Positions 1-7,214 of a stretch of DNA of 12,049 nt are shown here, piece by piece; the stretch's first letter is position 1; each line of letters starts with the position of its first letter. Below the pieces are notes generated by a model. That model did no database searches. It saw only the letters and a list, made by a program, of their open reading frames with translations, and had not been told where the DNA came from. Where the stretch lies: positions 1,511 through 13,559 of the forward strand of contig VEQI01000048.1 of the NCBI GenBank assembly GCA_018883305.1, in the 5' to 3' direction. The position numbers were made by a program, and so were the translations under genes. This stretch comes from Limnohabitans sp. GTDB lineage: Bacteria; Pseudomonadota; Gammaproteobacteria; Burkholderiales; Burkholderiaceae_C.

Positions 1-78
1 TGCAAGCAGATGGCGCAACTGCTGAAGTCGGAATCACAGCATCTGTCTGCATTGCTGGGATATACGCCGCTGGCTTGA
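1..78 (+). CDS. 3' end of an unidentified protein (partial)
   Basis: Frame 1 is open from the window edge and ends at TGA 76-78, giving 25 C-terminal residues that finish in LLGYTPLA. The gene starts outside the window. The tail has an amphipathic helical pattern (QMAQLLKSESQHLSALLG) that loosely resembles the last helix of Bug/TctC binding proteins, such as the AQLVQRDAERWAKVV tail of the protein encoded at 634-1605. The stretch is too short to assign a family. The gene runs convergently toward the MarR gene, whose stop codon lies 14 nt further on. Confidence 0.45.
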   Translation, partial: CKQMAQLLKSESQHLSALLGYTPLA

Positions 79-92
79 ATGACTCCTCACGG

Positions 93-557
93 TCATCCAA
101 CCACCGGCACAAAGCTCGACCGCGCCTCGCGCTCCAGAGCTTGTGTCAAGCGCAGCAGCAAAGCAATCAGGGTGGCTTGCTCGTTCTCGTCCAGCGGCGA
201 CATCAGTTCTTCATACGCCTGTTGCACGGGTTGACGTGCTTGCAGCAACAGGGCTTGCCCCTCAGGGGTCAATGACACGGCCATCTGACGCTGGTTGGAG
301 GGCACCCGTTCACGCACGCACAGTCCGCGCTCTTGCAAACCCTTGAGCACCCGCAACACGGTCACCTTGTCAAAAGCCAAGGCCTTGGCCAGCCGTGTCT
401 GATCGATCTTGGGCTGTGCTTCCAGAATGGCCAACACACCATACTGTGCAGGCGTGAGTGACAAGCTAGCACAGGCCCGTTCAAAGATGGCCACGGAAAT
501 CTGATGCGATCGGCGCAACAGAAATCCGGGGCGTTCGTATAACCCGTCGGTGGCCAT
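93..557 (-). CDS. MarR-family transcriptional regulator
   Basis: This 154-residue protein has the usual length and layout of a MarR regulator. It has an N-terminal dimerisation helix (about 10-30), a winged helix-turn-helix from about residue 35 (TPAQYGVLAILE) through the recognition helix (DKVTVLRVLKGLQERGL, 63-79), and a wing with the family's R...NQRQ pattern (82-91) followed by VSLTPEG. A C-terminal dimerisation helix spans about 105-145. MarR proteins bind palindromes as dimers and usually repress adjacent genes until a small, often phenolic, ligand binds. The gene is divergent from a Bug-type binding protein 76 bp away and lies near three aromatic-type monooxygenases, so regulation of this locus is a fair inference. 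The ligand is unknown. The ATG at 557 is the only plausible start; its ribosome-binding site is weak. Confidence 0.9.
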   Translation of the reverse strand: MATDGLYERPGFLLRRSHQISVAIFERACASLSLTPAQYGVLAILEAQPKIDQTRLAKALAFDKVTVLRVLKGLQERGLCVRERVPSNQRQMAVSLTPEGQALLLQARQPVQQAYEELMSPLDENEQATLIALLLRLTQALEREARSSFVPVVG

Positions 558-633
558 GGGCTAGGGATTCCCGGGAGACCGCACCTGGCCACCGGCCCGG
601 ATAATCGGTGTTTTGTTTTTCAACTCAAACGGC
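558..633. promoter_or_regulatory. Divergent intergenic region with candidate face-to-face promoters
   Basis: These 76 bp separate the start codons of the minus-strand MarR gene and the plus-strand Bug gene. On the minus strand, TTGAGT (623-628) and GATTAT (601-606) are 16 bp apart, each matching the sigma-70 consensus at 4 of 6 positions. On the plus strand, GATAAT (600-605) matches the -10 consensus at 5 of 6 positions but has no good -35. The two -10 elements would physically overlap. Small inverted motifs occur (TCCCGGGA near 569-576; ACCG/CGGT at 591-609), but none is a convincing MarR operator. Assignment is by eye only. Confidence 0.35.
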
Positions 634-1605
634 ATGCATCGCCCCTCTGCTTCTCGACGCCAACTTCTTGCCCTGCTGGCTGCAGGTGCCAGCACCCCAC
701 TGATGGCACAACCGGCGGGCACGCCGCTTCGGTTGATGGTGCCCTTCACCCCGGGCACTGGCATTGACTTGATTGCTCGCACCCTGGGGCCCAAGCTGTC
801 GCAACGCCTGAACCGCCCCGTGGTGGTGGAAAACCGAGTGGGCGCCTCGGGCAACATCGGCACCGAAGCCGTGGTGCGCGCAGCGCCGGATGGCAGCACG
901 CTGCTGGTCAGCGTCAACACCTTGGTGATGAACCGGAGCCTCTATCCGCAACTCAGCTTCGACCCCATTCAAGATCTGGAGCCCATCAGTCAAACCAGTT
1001 GGGGGCAGTTGCTGCTGGTCACACATCCCCACTCGGGTTACCGAACCGCCTCGGAGTTGGCTCAAGCAGCCAAACGGCAACCCGGCAAGATCAACTATGC
1101 GTCCCCCGGTGTCGGCACCCCGCACCATCTGTCGATGGAGTTGTTCAAGAACACAGCCCGCATCTTCCTGGTCCACATCCCCTATCGTGGCACCGGCCCC
1201 GCCGTGACGGATTTGTTGGGCGGACAAGTAGACGCCATGTTCCTGCCCATTCACGTCGCGCTGCCGCACATCCGCTCCGGTCGTCTGACCGCGCTGGCGA
1301 TTGGCAGCAACAAGCGTCATGCCCTGCTGCCCGATTTGCCCACCGTGGCCGAGCAACATCTGGGTGATGTGAACGTGGACATGTGGTTCGGCATCTTCGC
1401 GCCTAAAGGCACGCCGCCGGACATCATCCAGTCGCTGAATCGGGACATCAATCAATTGTTGACGGGTGACGATGTCAAGAAAGCCTTCCTCTCGCAAGGC
1501 ATGGACCCGCGTGGCAGCACTGCGCAAGAATTTGCGCAACTGGTTCAGCGCGATGCCGAGCGCTGGGCCAAAGTGGTCAAGGAGCAAGGCATCCGGGCCG
1601 AGTGA
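634..1605 (+). CDS. Bug/TctC-family tripartite tricarboxylate transporter substrate-binding protein
   Basis: This 323-residue exported protein belongs to the Bug (TctC) family, periplasmic receptors that hold a carboxylate ligand between two lobes. The N-terminus is a signal peptide: SRRQLLALLAAG (7-18) resembles a twin-arginine motif, and LMA-Q gives a likely cleavage after residue 25. The mature part begins with the family hallmarks PLRLMVPFTPGTGIDLIAR (31-49), a VVVENRVGASGNIG loop and APDGSTLLV. It ends with the usual amphipathic helix (AQLVQRDAERWAKVV). The open frame extends to a TTG at 613, but the ATG at 634 places the signal peptide correctly; neither start has a clear Shine-Dalgarno. 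The gene stands alone on this strand, divergent from MarR and convergent with a monooxygenase gene 22 bp away. No TctA or TctB is nearby. The ligand cannot be predicted, though an aromatic or organic acid fits the neighbours. Confidence 0.9.
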   Translation: MHRPSASRRQLLALLAAGASTPLMAQPAGTPLRLMVPFTPGTGIDLIARTLGPKLSQRLNRPVVVENRVGASGNIGTEAVVRAAPDGSTLLVSVNTLVMNRSLYPQLSFDPIQDLEPISQTSWGQLLLVTHPHSGYRTASELAQAAKRQPGKINYASPGVGTPHHLSMELFKNTARIFLVHIPYRGTGPAVTDLLGGQVDAMFLPIHVALPHIRSGRLTALAIGSNKRHALLPDLPTVAEQHLGDVNVDMWFGIFAPKGTPPDIIQSLNRDINQLLTGDDVKKAFLSQGMDPRGSTAQEFAQLVQRDAERWAKVVKEQGIRAE

Positions 1606-1627
1606 AGACTCGCGCATTTGGCGTTCT

Positions 1628-3292
1628 TCAACCCAGATTAACGCCCCGCAGACGATCCGTCACCGCCAGCGCCACCGCTGGGGTGATGTCGTTGCCACGC
1701 CAAACCACATGACTGTCCTGTCGAATCAGGTGCCAGCGGTGCTGGTAAGTGGCTGGCCATGCCAGGCCAGGTGTGGCTGGCAACACATGCAATGGAATGC
1801 GTGCAGCCGTCATGGCTGCTTGCAAACAAGCCGTTGAATCTGCAGGCGCTTGGTCTGAACACACCAGGGTATAGCCAGGGCCCAGTGCATCCAGCAGTGA
1901 CACCCCTTCAGACAACCAGACATGCGGCGCACGGCAACCCGGCACGGTGGAGGGTGTGAAGCTGCCCATGCTGTACGCAGGCGCATCTTCACCGTCGTAC
2001 ATCATCACCGGCGAGTCGTTGTAGTAATAGCCAAAGTTCAATCCTGCGCAGCAGTATTGCTGCACATTCAACGCATAGAGGTCTTCGCCAAAGCTGCGTC
2101 GAGACGCATCTCCCGCAGCACTCGCATCCTCAATATCATCAGGGATGGCCCGTCGACGTTGGCTCATGGCGTGCGCATGGTTCATGGCGAAATGCGACAC
2201 CTGTTCGGTGATGGGATGCCGTTCGCGCGCATAGGCTTGCAGCGCCTGGGGCGTGGCCCACCCCTCGAACTGTGCAGCCAGATGCCAGGCCAGGTTGTCA
2301 GCATCTGCAATGCCGGCATTCATGCCATAGCCCGCATAAGGCACCCATAGGTGCGCGGCATCCCCGGCGATAAACACCCGACCCTCCTGCAATTTGTCGG
2401 CCACCAGGCGACGGCCGATCCAGTCTTCCTTGCTGAGCATCTCGTATGAAAATTCAGGCCCCACCCCCAGGATGGTGCGGATCGCCCAGTCACGATCCAC
2501 CGACTCGAAGTCGGTTTCATGGTCACGCAAGTAGTTGTGAATCAGCCAGGTCTCCCGACCATCAATGGCGTACACGTTGCCACTGCGGCGCGGATTCACG
2601 GAGAACATCGCCCAGGCTGGAGACGCTTGCAGGCGCGAGATCAGGTCTGGCGCACGCACACAGGTGCTTTGCACCCGTTGCACCACTTCATCACCCACCA
2701 GCTGGGCGCCAATGGATTTGCGCACCAGCGATCGTCCGCCATCGCAGCCCACCACAAAACGTGCGCGCAGGGCGACCGTGGTGCCCTGGCTCAAATCGGT
2801 ACAACGCACCAGCGCGCACTCGGCATCCTGCTGAATCTCGACAGCCTGATGCTGATACAGGGTGCGAATCGCGGTTTGTTGTCGCACATGACGAGCCAGA
2901 ATGGGCTCGATGTAGCGCTGGTTCAGGCGATGTGGTGGCTCTGGCGTGGGCCACCAGCCGTCAGGGCCACTGTGATCTGTCAAGCGCGTGCGCCGCCCAG
3001 GAATATGGATGCGGGTGATCTCCTGCCCCACCGTGCTGGTGCGGTAAGACACGTCGTGAGGATAGTCGTCCGGTAAGCCACTGGCACGCAAGTCATTGGC
3101 CACGCCCAGGCGACGAAACACTTCCATGCTGCGCGCTGAAATATGGTTGCACTTGATCTCGGGGGCTGCCTCTGCGGCTTTCATCTCGATGATGACGCTT
3201 CGCACCTGGCGCTGTGCCAGGCACATCGCCAGGGTCATGCCGACGGGACCGGCACCCACGATCAGAACATCGGTATCCAAGGGTTGACTCAT
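1628..3292 (-). CDS. FAD-dependent aromatic monooxygenase, PheA/TfdB/MhpA-like
   Basis: This 554-residue class A flavoprotein monooxygenase hydroxylates, by family, an aromatic ring using NAD(P)H, O2 and FAD. The motifs are in order: the Rossmann GAGPVG (13-18); an arginine-containing FAD loop (ISARSMEVFRRLG, 51-63); the DG motif GCDGGRS (182-188), which binds FAD and NAD(P)H; and the GD motif FIAGDAAH (307-314), which binds the FAD ribityl chain. The C-terminal part has a thioredoxin-like extension typical of MhpA/PgaE-type enzymes (PGCRAPHVWL, then SLLDALGPGYTLV, ending LIRQDSHVVWRG). It appears full length. The start ATG overlaps the stop of the upstream monooxygenase gene by 4 nt (ATGA) and has no Shine-Dalgarno of its own, which implies translational coupling. 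It is the last gene of the operon. The substrate is unknown; a hydroxylated benzoate or phenol is likely from the family and context. Confidence 0.9.
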   Translation of the reverse strand: MSQPLDTDVLIVGAGPVGMTLAMCLAQRQVRSVIIEMKAAEAAPEIKCNHISARSMEVFRRLGVANDLRASGLPDDYPHDVSYRTSTVGQEITRIHIPGRRTRLTDHSGPDGWWPTPEPPHRLNQRYIEPILARHVRQQTAIRTLYQHQAVEIQQDAECALVRCTDLSQGTTVALRARFVVGCDGGRSLVRKSIGAQLVGDEVVQRVQSTCVRAPDLISRLQASPAWAMFSVNPRRSGNVYAIDGRETWLIHNYLRDHETDFESVDRDWAIRTILGVGPEFSYEMLSKEDWIGRRLVADKLQEGRVFIAGDAAHLWVPYAGYGMNAGIADADNLAWHLAAQFEGWATPQALQAYARERHPITEQVSHFAMNHAHAMSQRRRAIPDDIEDASAAGDASRRSFGEDLYALNVQQYCCAGLNFGYYYNDSPVMMYDGEDAPAYSMGSFTPSTVPGCRAPHVWLSEGVSLLDALGPGYTLVCSDQAPADSTACLQAAMTAARIPLHVLPATPGLAWPATYQHRWHLIRQDSHVVWRGNDITPAVALAVTDRLRGVNLG

Positions 3293-4485
3293 AGGGGAAC
3301 GTTCAAGGCATCGTACTCAAACAACCAGTCGTAACGCCGCCGCACGGACTCGGGCTGCCACTCTCGGTCCACATAGGCCACGGCCACCGCGTCATCCGCC
3401 AGTTGCGGGTTGTGAAAGCGCTGCGCGTTGTCACGCGAGCGGTTCACGATGTCCGCTGTGCGCTGCCAACGCAGGGCTTCGAAACGAGCGAATCCCTGCG
3501 CGGGCGAGTCCGCTGCAGCCAGACATCGCCCCATCACGGCGGCATCTTCCAGCGCCATGTTGGCGCCTTGCGCCAGGAACGGCAAGGTGGGATGCGCGGC
3601 ATCACCCACCAGGCACACGGGACCATGGGCCCAACCACGTCGCGGCTCACGTCCCAGCAACGCCCACTTGAAGGGCTGGTCGATGTGGCTCATCAGGGTG
3701 CGGACATCTTCATGCCAGCGTCCGAAATCACGCAGCAACTCCTCATGACTGCCAGGTTCATTCCAGGACTCACCGCGCCAGTCACCACGCTCGACAATGC
3801 CCACCACGTTCATGAGTTGGCCGCCATGCACAGGATACGTGATGACGTGCGCCCCCGGCCCCACCCAGTTGGTTCCCACGGGCTGGCGCAAATGTGCCGG
3901 CAATCGGTCCATGGGCACCAGGCCACGCCAGGCCAGCAGATCCATGAACTGAGGCTTGTCCTCACCCAGGCATTGCTGACGCAAGCGTGAATGCACGCCA
4001 TCTGCCGCAATCAGCGCGTCAGCCTGAAAGGTTCGGCCATCCTCTGTGTGCAAGCTCACCCCAGAACCGTCAGAGTGCGCTGCCGTGATGCGCGCGCCCA
4101 GCGTGATGCATCCCGGCGCGCGGGACTGCACGGCGCGCGCCAGCACCTGGTGCAAATCTCCCCGATGCACCATCCAGTAGGGAGCGCCAAATCGCTGAAG
4201 GCAATCCTCGCCCAGGTCAAATAATTTCCAACGTTGCCCCGTGGACCAAAGTCGAATTTCCTTGCCCGCGGCGGCACACACCAGCGGCGTCAATTCCTCC
4301 GCCAGCCCCCAGTGCTGCAATACTTTCACGCCATTGGGCGAGATCTGCAAGCCCGCGCCCACCTCCGCCAGTTGAGACGCCTGCTCATAAAGACGAACCT
4401 CGAAGCCTTGCTCCAGCAAGGCAAGGGCCGTCCCCAGCCCGGCAATGCCTGCGCCGGCAATGGCAATCTGGCCACGCGCACTCAT
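3289..4485 (-). CDS. FAD-dependent monooxygenase, 3-hydroxybenzoate 6-hydroxylase/salicylate hydroxylase-like
   Basis: This 398-residue flavoprotein has the Rossmann GAGIAG (11-16), the DG motif AADGVHSRLR (160-169) and the GD motif LVGDAAHPTLPFLAQGANMA (292-311). The C-terminal signature YVDREWQPESVRRRYDWLF (371-389) is what I recall from 3-hydroxybenzoate 6-hydroxylases, which convert 3-hydroxybenzoate to gentisate. His213 and Gln306 sit where that enzyme's active-site His and Gln lie, as I remember the family. The open frame extends to 4704, but the extra 73 residues are low-complexity out-of-frame sequence from the upstream Bug gene. The ATG at 4485 overlaps that gene's TGA (ATGA), and FAD-binding sequence starts at once. 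The gene has no Shine-Dalgarno, so coupling is likely. Salicylate 1-hydroxylase-like activity on another hydroxy acid is the main alternative. No gentisate dioxygenase is in the window. Confidence 0.88.
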   Translation of the reverse strand: MSARGQIAIAGAGIAGLGTALALLEQGFEVRLYEQASQLAEVGAGLQISPNGVKVLQHWGLAEELTPLVCAAAGKEIRLWSTGQRWKLFDLGEDCLQRFGAPYWMVHRGDLHQVLARAVQSRAPGCITLGARITAAHSDGSGVSLHTEDGRTFQADALIAADGVHSRLRQQCLGEDKPQFMDLLAWRGLVPMDRLPAHLRQPVGTNWVGPGAHVITYPVHGGQLMNVVGIVERGDWRGESWNEPGSHEELLRDFGRWHEDVRTLMSHIDQPFKWALLGREPRRGWAHGPVCLVGDAAHPTLPFLAQGANMALEDAAVMGRCLAAADSPAQGFARFEALRWQRTADIVNRSRDNAQRFHNPQLADDAVAVAYVDREWQPESVRRRYDWLFEYDALNVPL

Positions 4486-5471
4486 TGGGGCTTGATGTTG
4501 TTGGCCTTGGCCACTTGTTGCCACAGATCGATTTCCTGGGCCAGGGCTCGTCCCAGTTCTGCTGAGGTACTGCCAATGGGGCGAATGTCCAGCTTGGCCA
4601 ACCGCTCCTGGGTCTCGGGCAAGCGCATGATCTTGGCGACCTCTTCTTCCAGGCGCTTCACAATGGGCGCGGGTGTACCGGCGGGCGCAAACACCCCTGT
4701 CCACAAACTCACCGCCAGATCAATGCCCTGTTCTTTCAGCGTGGGCACCTGCGGATAAGCCGCCATGCGCTGATCCGAGGTCACGGCCAAAGCACGCAGC
4801 TTGCCCGCTTTCAACAAAGACGAAATGGGGCCAGAGTCCACCAGCGTCATCTGCACTTCCTGTGTCATGACCGCATTGATGGAGGGTGCGCTGCCCGGAT
4901 AGGGCACATTCAGCGCCACCAGCCCGGAACGGCTCTTGATCAACTCCATCACGAGCTGAAACGAGGCCGCAGGGTAAGAGTAGTTGCTCTGGTTGGGATG
5001 GGCCTTGGACCATTGCACCAGGTCATTGAAGTTGCGTGCCGGTGAGCTGTCAATCACGCCCAGAATCAGTGGGAACGAACCCACCATGGACACGGGCGCA
5101 AAGTCGGCCACCGAGTTGTACGGTGGCTTGGACAGTAGCACCTGGTTGAACACCATCGGACCACTGGCAGCTACCAGCAGGGTGTAGCCATCGGGTGCAG
5201 CCTTGGCCACAAAATCGGTGCCCACCACTGCACCGGCACCCGGTTTGTTCTCCACCACCACGGACTGGCCCAACGCGGTGGTGAGCTTCTCGGCCAGCAA
5301 ACGAGCCAGGATGTCGTTGCCACCCCCCGGGGTGTAAGGCACCACAATACGCACCGTCTTGCTCGGCCAGGTCGCCTGGGCCTGCACGGTGCTGGACCAA
5401 CCGAGGGTCAGCGAAGCAGCTGCACAAGCCAACCACTGGCCCGCCCGCAGCATGGAATGACGACGTTTCAT
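4482..5471 (-). CDS. Bug/TctC-family tripartite tricarboxylate transporter substrate-binding protein (second copy)
   Basis: This 329-residue periplasmic binding protein has a Sec-type signal peptide: a basic start (MKRRHSMLR), a hydrophobic core and a VQA-QA cleavage site near residue 31. The family signatures follow: VRIVVPYTPGGGNDILARLL (40-59), VVVENKPGAGAVVGTDFV, APDGYTLLV, and LWTGVFAPAGTPAPIV before a final amphipathic helix ending NNIKPQ. The open frame reaches 5597, but the start at ATG 5471 is fixed by the Shine-Dalgarno AAGGGGA (5478-5484, 6-nt spacing) and by the signal peptide. It sits inside the catabolic operon, 20 nt after the ThDP gene, and its stop overlaps the next start (ATGA). 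This strongly suggests co-expression with the monooxygenases, so its ligand is probably the pathway substrate. No TctA/TctB partner is present. It is clearly distinct in sequence from the Bug protein at 634-1605. Confidence 0.92.
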   Translation of the reverse strand: MKRRHSMLRAGQWLACAAASLTLGWSSTVQAQATWPSKTVRIVVPYTPGGGNDILARLLAEKLTTALGQSVVVENKPGAGAVVGTDFVAKAAPDGYTLLVAASGPMVFNQVLLSKPPYNSVADFAPVSMVGSFPLILGVIDSSPARNFNDLVQWSKAHPNQSNYSYPAASFQLVMELIKSRSGLVALNVPYPGSAPSINAVMTQEVQMTLVDSGPISSLLKAGKLRALAVTSDQRMAAYPQVPTLKEQGIDLAVSLWTGVFAPAGTPAPIVKRLEEEVAKIMRLPETQERLAKLDIRPIGSTSAELGRALAQEIDLWQQVAKANNIKPQ

Positions 5472-5491
5472 GAGTTGTCCCCTTGTGTTGT

Positions 5492-7207
5492 TCAAATTTT
5501 GGCCACCGAGGCCACCAGTACCGCTGAACGTCCCGCCTGCATGGCCGCAAAGCATCGATCCAAGGCAGGCTCCATGTCTTCGGCCTGACGGACCCACTCG
5601 CCATGGGCGCCAAAGGCTTCGGCCACCTTGTCATAGCGACGAACTTCGCCTGGCCAGCGTGCATAAAACTGATTGGCCTGCGCTGCGGCCCCTTTGGGAT
5701 GCACACGCAGCACGGCCTCCTTGACGGCTTGCCAGCCCCCATTGTCCAGAACCACCGTGAGGATGGGCAATCCATAAGACTGTGACACAGCGTACACCGA
5801 AGAAGGCGTGGAGAAATGGAAACCACCATCCCCCTCGATATGCACCACCCGGCTGTCCGGCCGAGCCAGCTTGACGCCCAAGGCCATGCCCGCGCTGTAA
5901 CCCAGGCCACCACCTGCACCACCCAGCAAGGACAAGGGCTCGGTGCGGCCAATTTGCTGCAGCACCGCCGGCGCATTGCGAATGCCCTCATTGATCACCA
6001 CATCATGCGGCGCCAGATGACGACCCACCGCCGCACACACCCACGCCGGGTTCAGAGCATCAGCTTCACCCGCCGCAGCGGCAGCCGCCGCCCACTTGGC
6101 GCGGCGTTGGGCGTGTTGCTCAGGCCAGGTGCTCGTGCGTGCTTGCACGCGGGCGTGGAAGGCCTCATCGGCCAATGACAACACGGCATCGTGAATGGCG
6201 CGCAAGGCCACGGCGCAATCAGCCGGCCAGCGCGCGTCGCTGGCAAAGCCCCACATCGGAAAATCTTTCTTGATCGGATCGACATCGATGTGCAGCCATT
6301 GCGTGTCCTCACGCGGACGGGTGACATGGGGCAGCCAGGGCACATCCACATCCAGTAACAGACCCACATCCGTCTCTGGCAGCAGCGGGCTGGGGTCAAA
6401 ACCGAAGAAGCACGGCGACTCACGCGATATGCACAACCAAGCAGGGCTGAATTCCACCACCCGAATGCCGCACAAGCGCGCCAGCGCCTCCAGGGCCTGC
6501 ACCGCTTCGGGTTTGCGCCCCAGGTAGGAGGTGATCACCAACGGGTGCTCGGCCTGCATCAAGGTGCGTGCCACTCTCATCACCGCCTCAGAGGGCAATC
6601 CGCCCAGCTGTGCAGCTCCATACCGTTCAGCCGGGTAGCTGCGCACCCGCTCTGGTGCCCAGGACTCCAGCAAGGTTTCACGCGGCAAGGTCAGATACAC
6701 CGGCCCGGCCGGCTCACTGTGCATCACGGTATGCGCACGGCGCAACACCTCCTTGGCCACCACACCGGAGGGCAAGTTGTATTCCCACTTCACATACGGA
6801 CGAACCAGCGAACCGATGTCGAACGGGTCTTGCACATAGTGCACATAGTTGTCACGCGCGCCCGGCAACTCACCGTGCAGGGTGAACGGCGACTTGCCTG
6901 CCATCAGCAGTACCGGCAGACGCGCGCGCATGAGGTTGTGCAGGCCCATGGCCGCGTTGGCCGTGCCCGCGTCCACATGCACCATCACCCCTTGCCCTTG
7001 CCCGGTGACGGCGGCATACCCCCCCGCCATGTGGATGGCCACGTTTTCATGCGGGCACAACACCACGGTGGGCGCGGGGCGCCCGTCCAGCTCTGCTTGC
7101 GCCAGCTCCTCCACCAGGGTCACATGGTCGGTGCCCAGATTGGAGAACAAGTAGTCGACGCCCGCTTCGCGCAGGCCGTCCAGAAAATAGCGTGCCGTGG
7201 TGTGCAT
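5492..7207 (-). CDS. Thiamine-diphosphate-dependent enzyme, acetolactate synthase/2-oxo acid decarboxylase superfamily
   Basis: This 571-residue protein has the three-domain ThDP fold. The N-terminal PYR domain (about 1-170) has the catalytic glutamate in CPHENVAIHMAGGYA (Glu54), which activates the cofactor. A central domain spans about 200-345. The C-terminal PP domain (about 380-560) has the Mg/ThDP motif GDGGF (459-463) ending at NGG (489-491). Family members condense or decarboxylate 2-oxo acids (acetolactate synthase, benzoylformate decarboxylase, carboligases). It is not a housekeeping ilvB: no small subunit follows, and the neighbours are monooxygenases and a binding protein. A catabolic decarboxylase or C-C lyase is therefore more likely, but the substrate is unknown. 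The ATG at 7207 lies 7 nt after the upstream stop, has no clear Shine-Dalgarno and is followed by HTTARYFLDGLREAGVDYLF, a typical family start. Confidence 0.88.
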   Translation of the reverse strand: MHTTARYFLDGLREAGVDYLFSNLGTDHVTLVEELAQAELDGRPAPTVVLCPHENVAIHMAGGYAAVTGQGQGVMVHVDAGTANAAMGLHNLMRARLPVLLMAGKSPFTLHGELPGARDNYVHYVQDPFDIGSLVRPYVKWEYNLPSGVVAKEVLRRAHTVMHSEPAGPVYLTLPRETLLESWAPERVRSYPAERYGAAQLGGLPSEAVMRVARTLMQAEHPLVITSYLGRKPEAVQALEALARLCGIRVVEFSPAWLCISRESPCFFGFDPSPLLPETDVGLLLDVDVPWLPHVTRPREDTQWLHIDVDPIKKDFPMWGFASDARWPADCAVALRAIHDAVLSLADEAFHARVQARTSTWPEQHAQRRAKWAAAAAAAGEADALNPAWVCAAVGRHLAPHDVVINEGIRNAPAVLQQIGRTEPLSLLGGAGGGLGYSAGMALGVKLARPDSRVVHIEGDGGFHFSTPSSVYAVSQSYGLPILTVVLDNGGWQAVKEAVLRVHPKGAAAQANQFYARWPGEVRRYDKVAEAFGAHGEWVRQAEDMEPALDRCFAAMQAGRSAVLVASVAKI

Positions 7208-7214
7208 GGTGCGC

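Noticed and set aside
625..1617. Long minus-strand open frame (330 codons) opposite the Bug gene
   Set aside because: It mirrors the plus-strand gene almost end to end and shows no domain or signal peptide. The plus strand carries clear family motifs. It is a GC-rich antisense shadow.
1606..1627. Terminator between the convergent Bug and monooxygenase genes
   Set aside because: Only 22 bp separate the stops, and no hairpin with a T-tract is visible.
4486..4704. N-terminal extension of the 3-hydroxybenzoate hydroxylase-like protein, as a fusion or longer isoform
   Set aside because: The extra 73 residues come from another frame of the Bug gene and lack any fold signal. The ATGA overlap gives a better start.
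5050..5991. 313-codon minus-strand frame overlapping the ThDP and Bug genes
   Set aside because: It is a +1/-1 shadow spanning two real genes, with Cys/Arg/Trp-rich composition and no homology signal.
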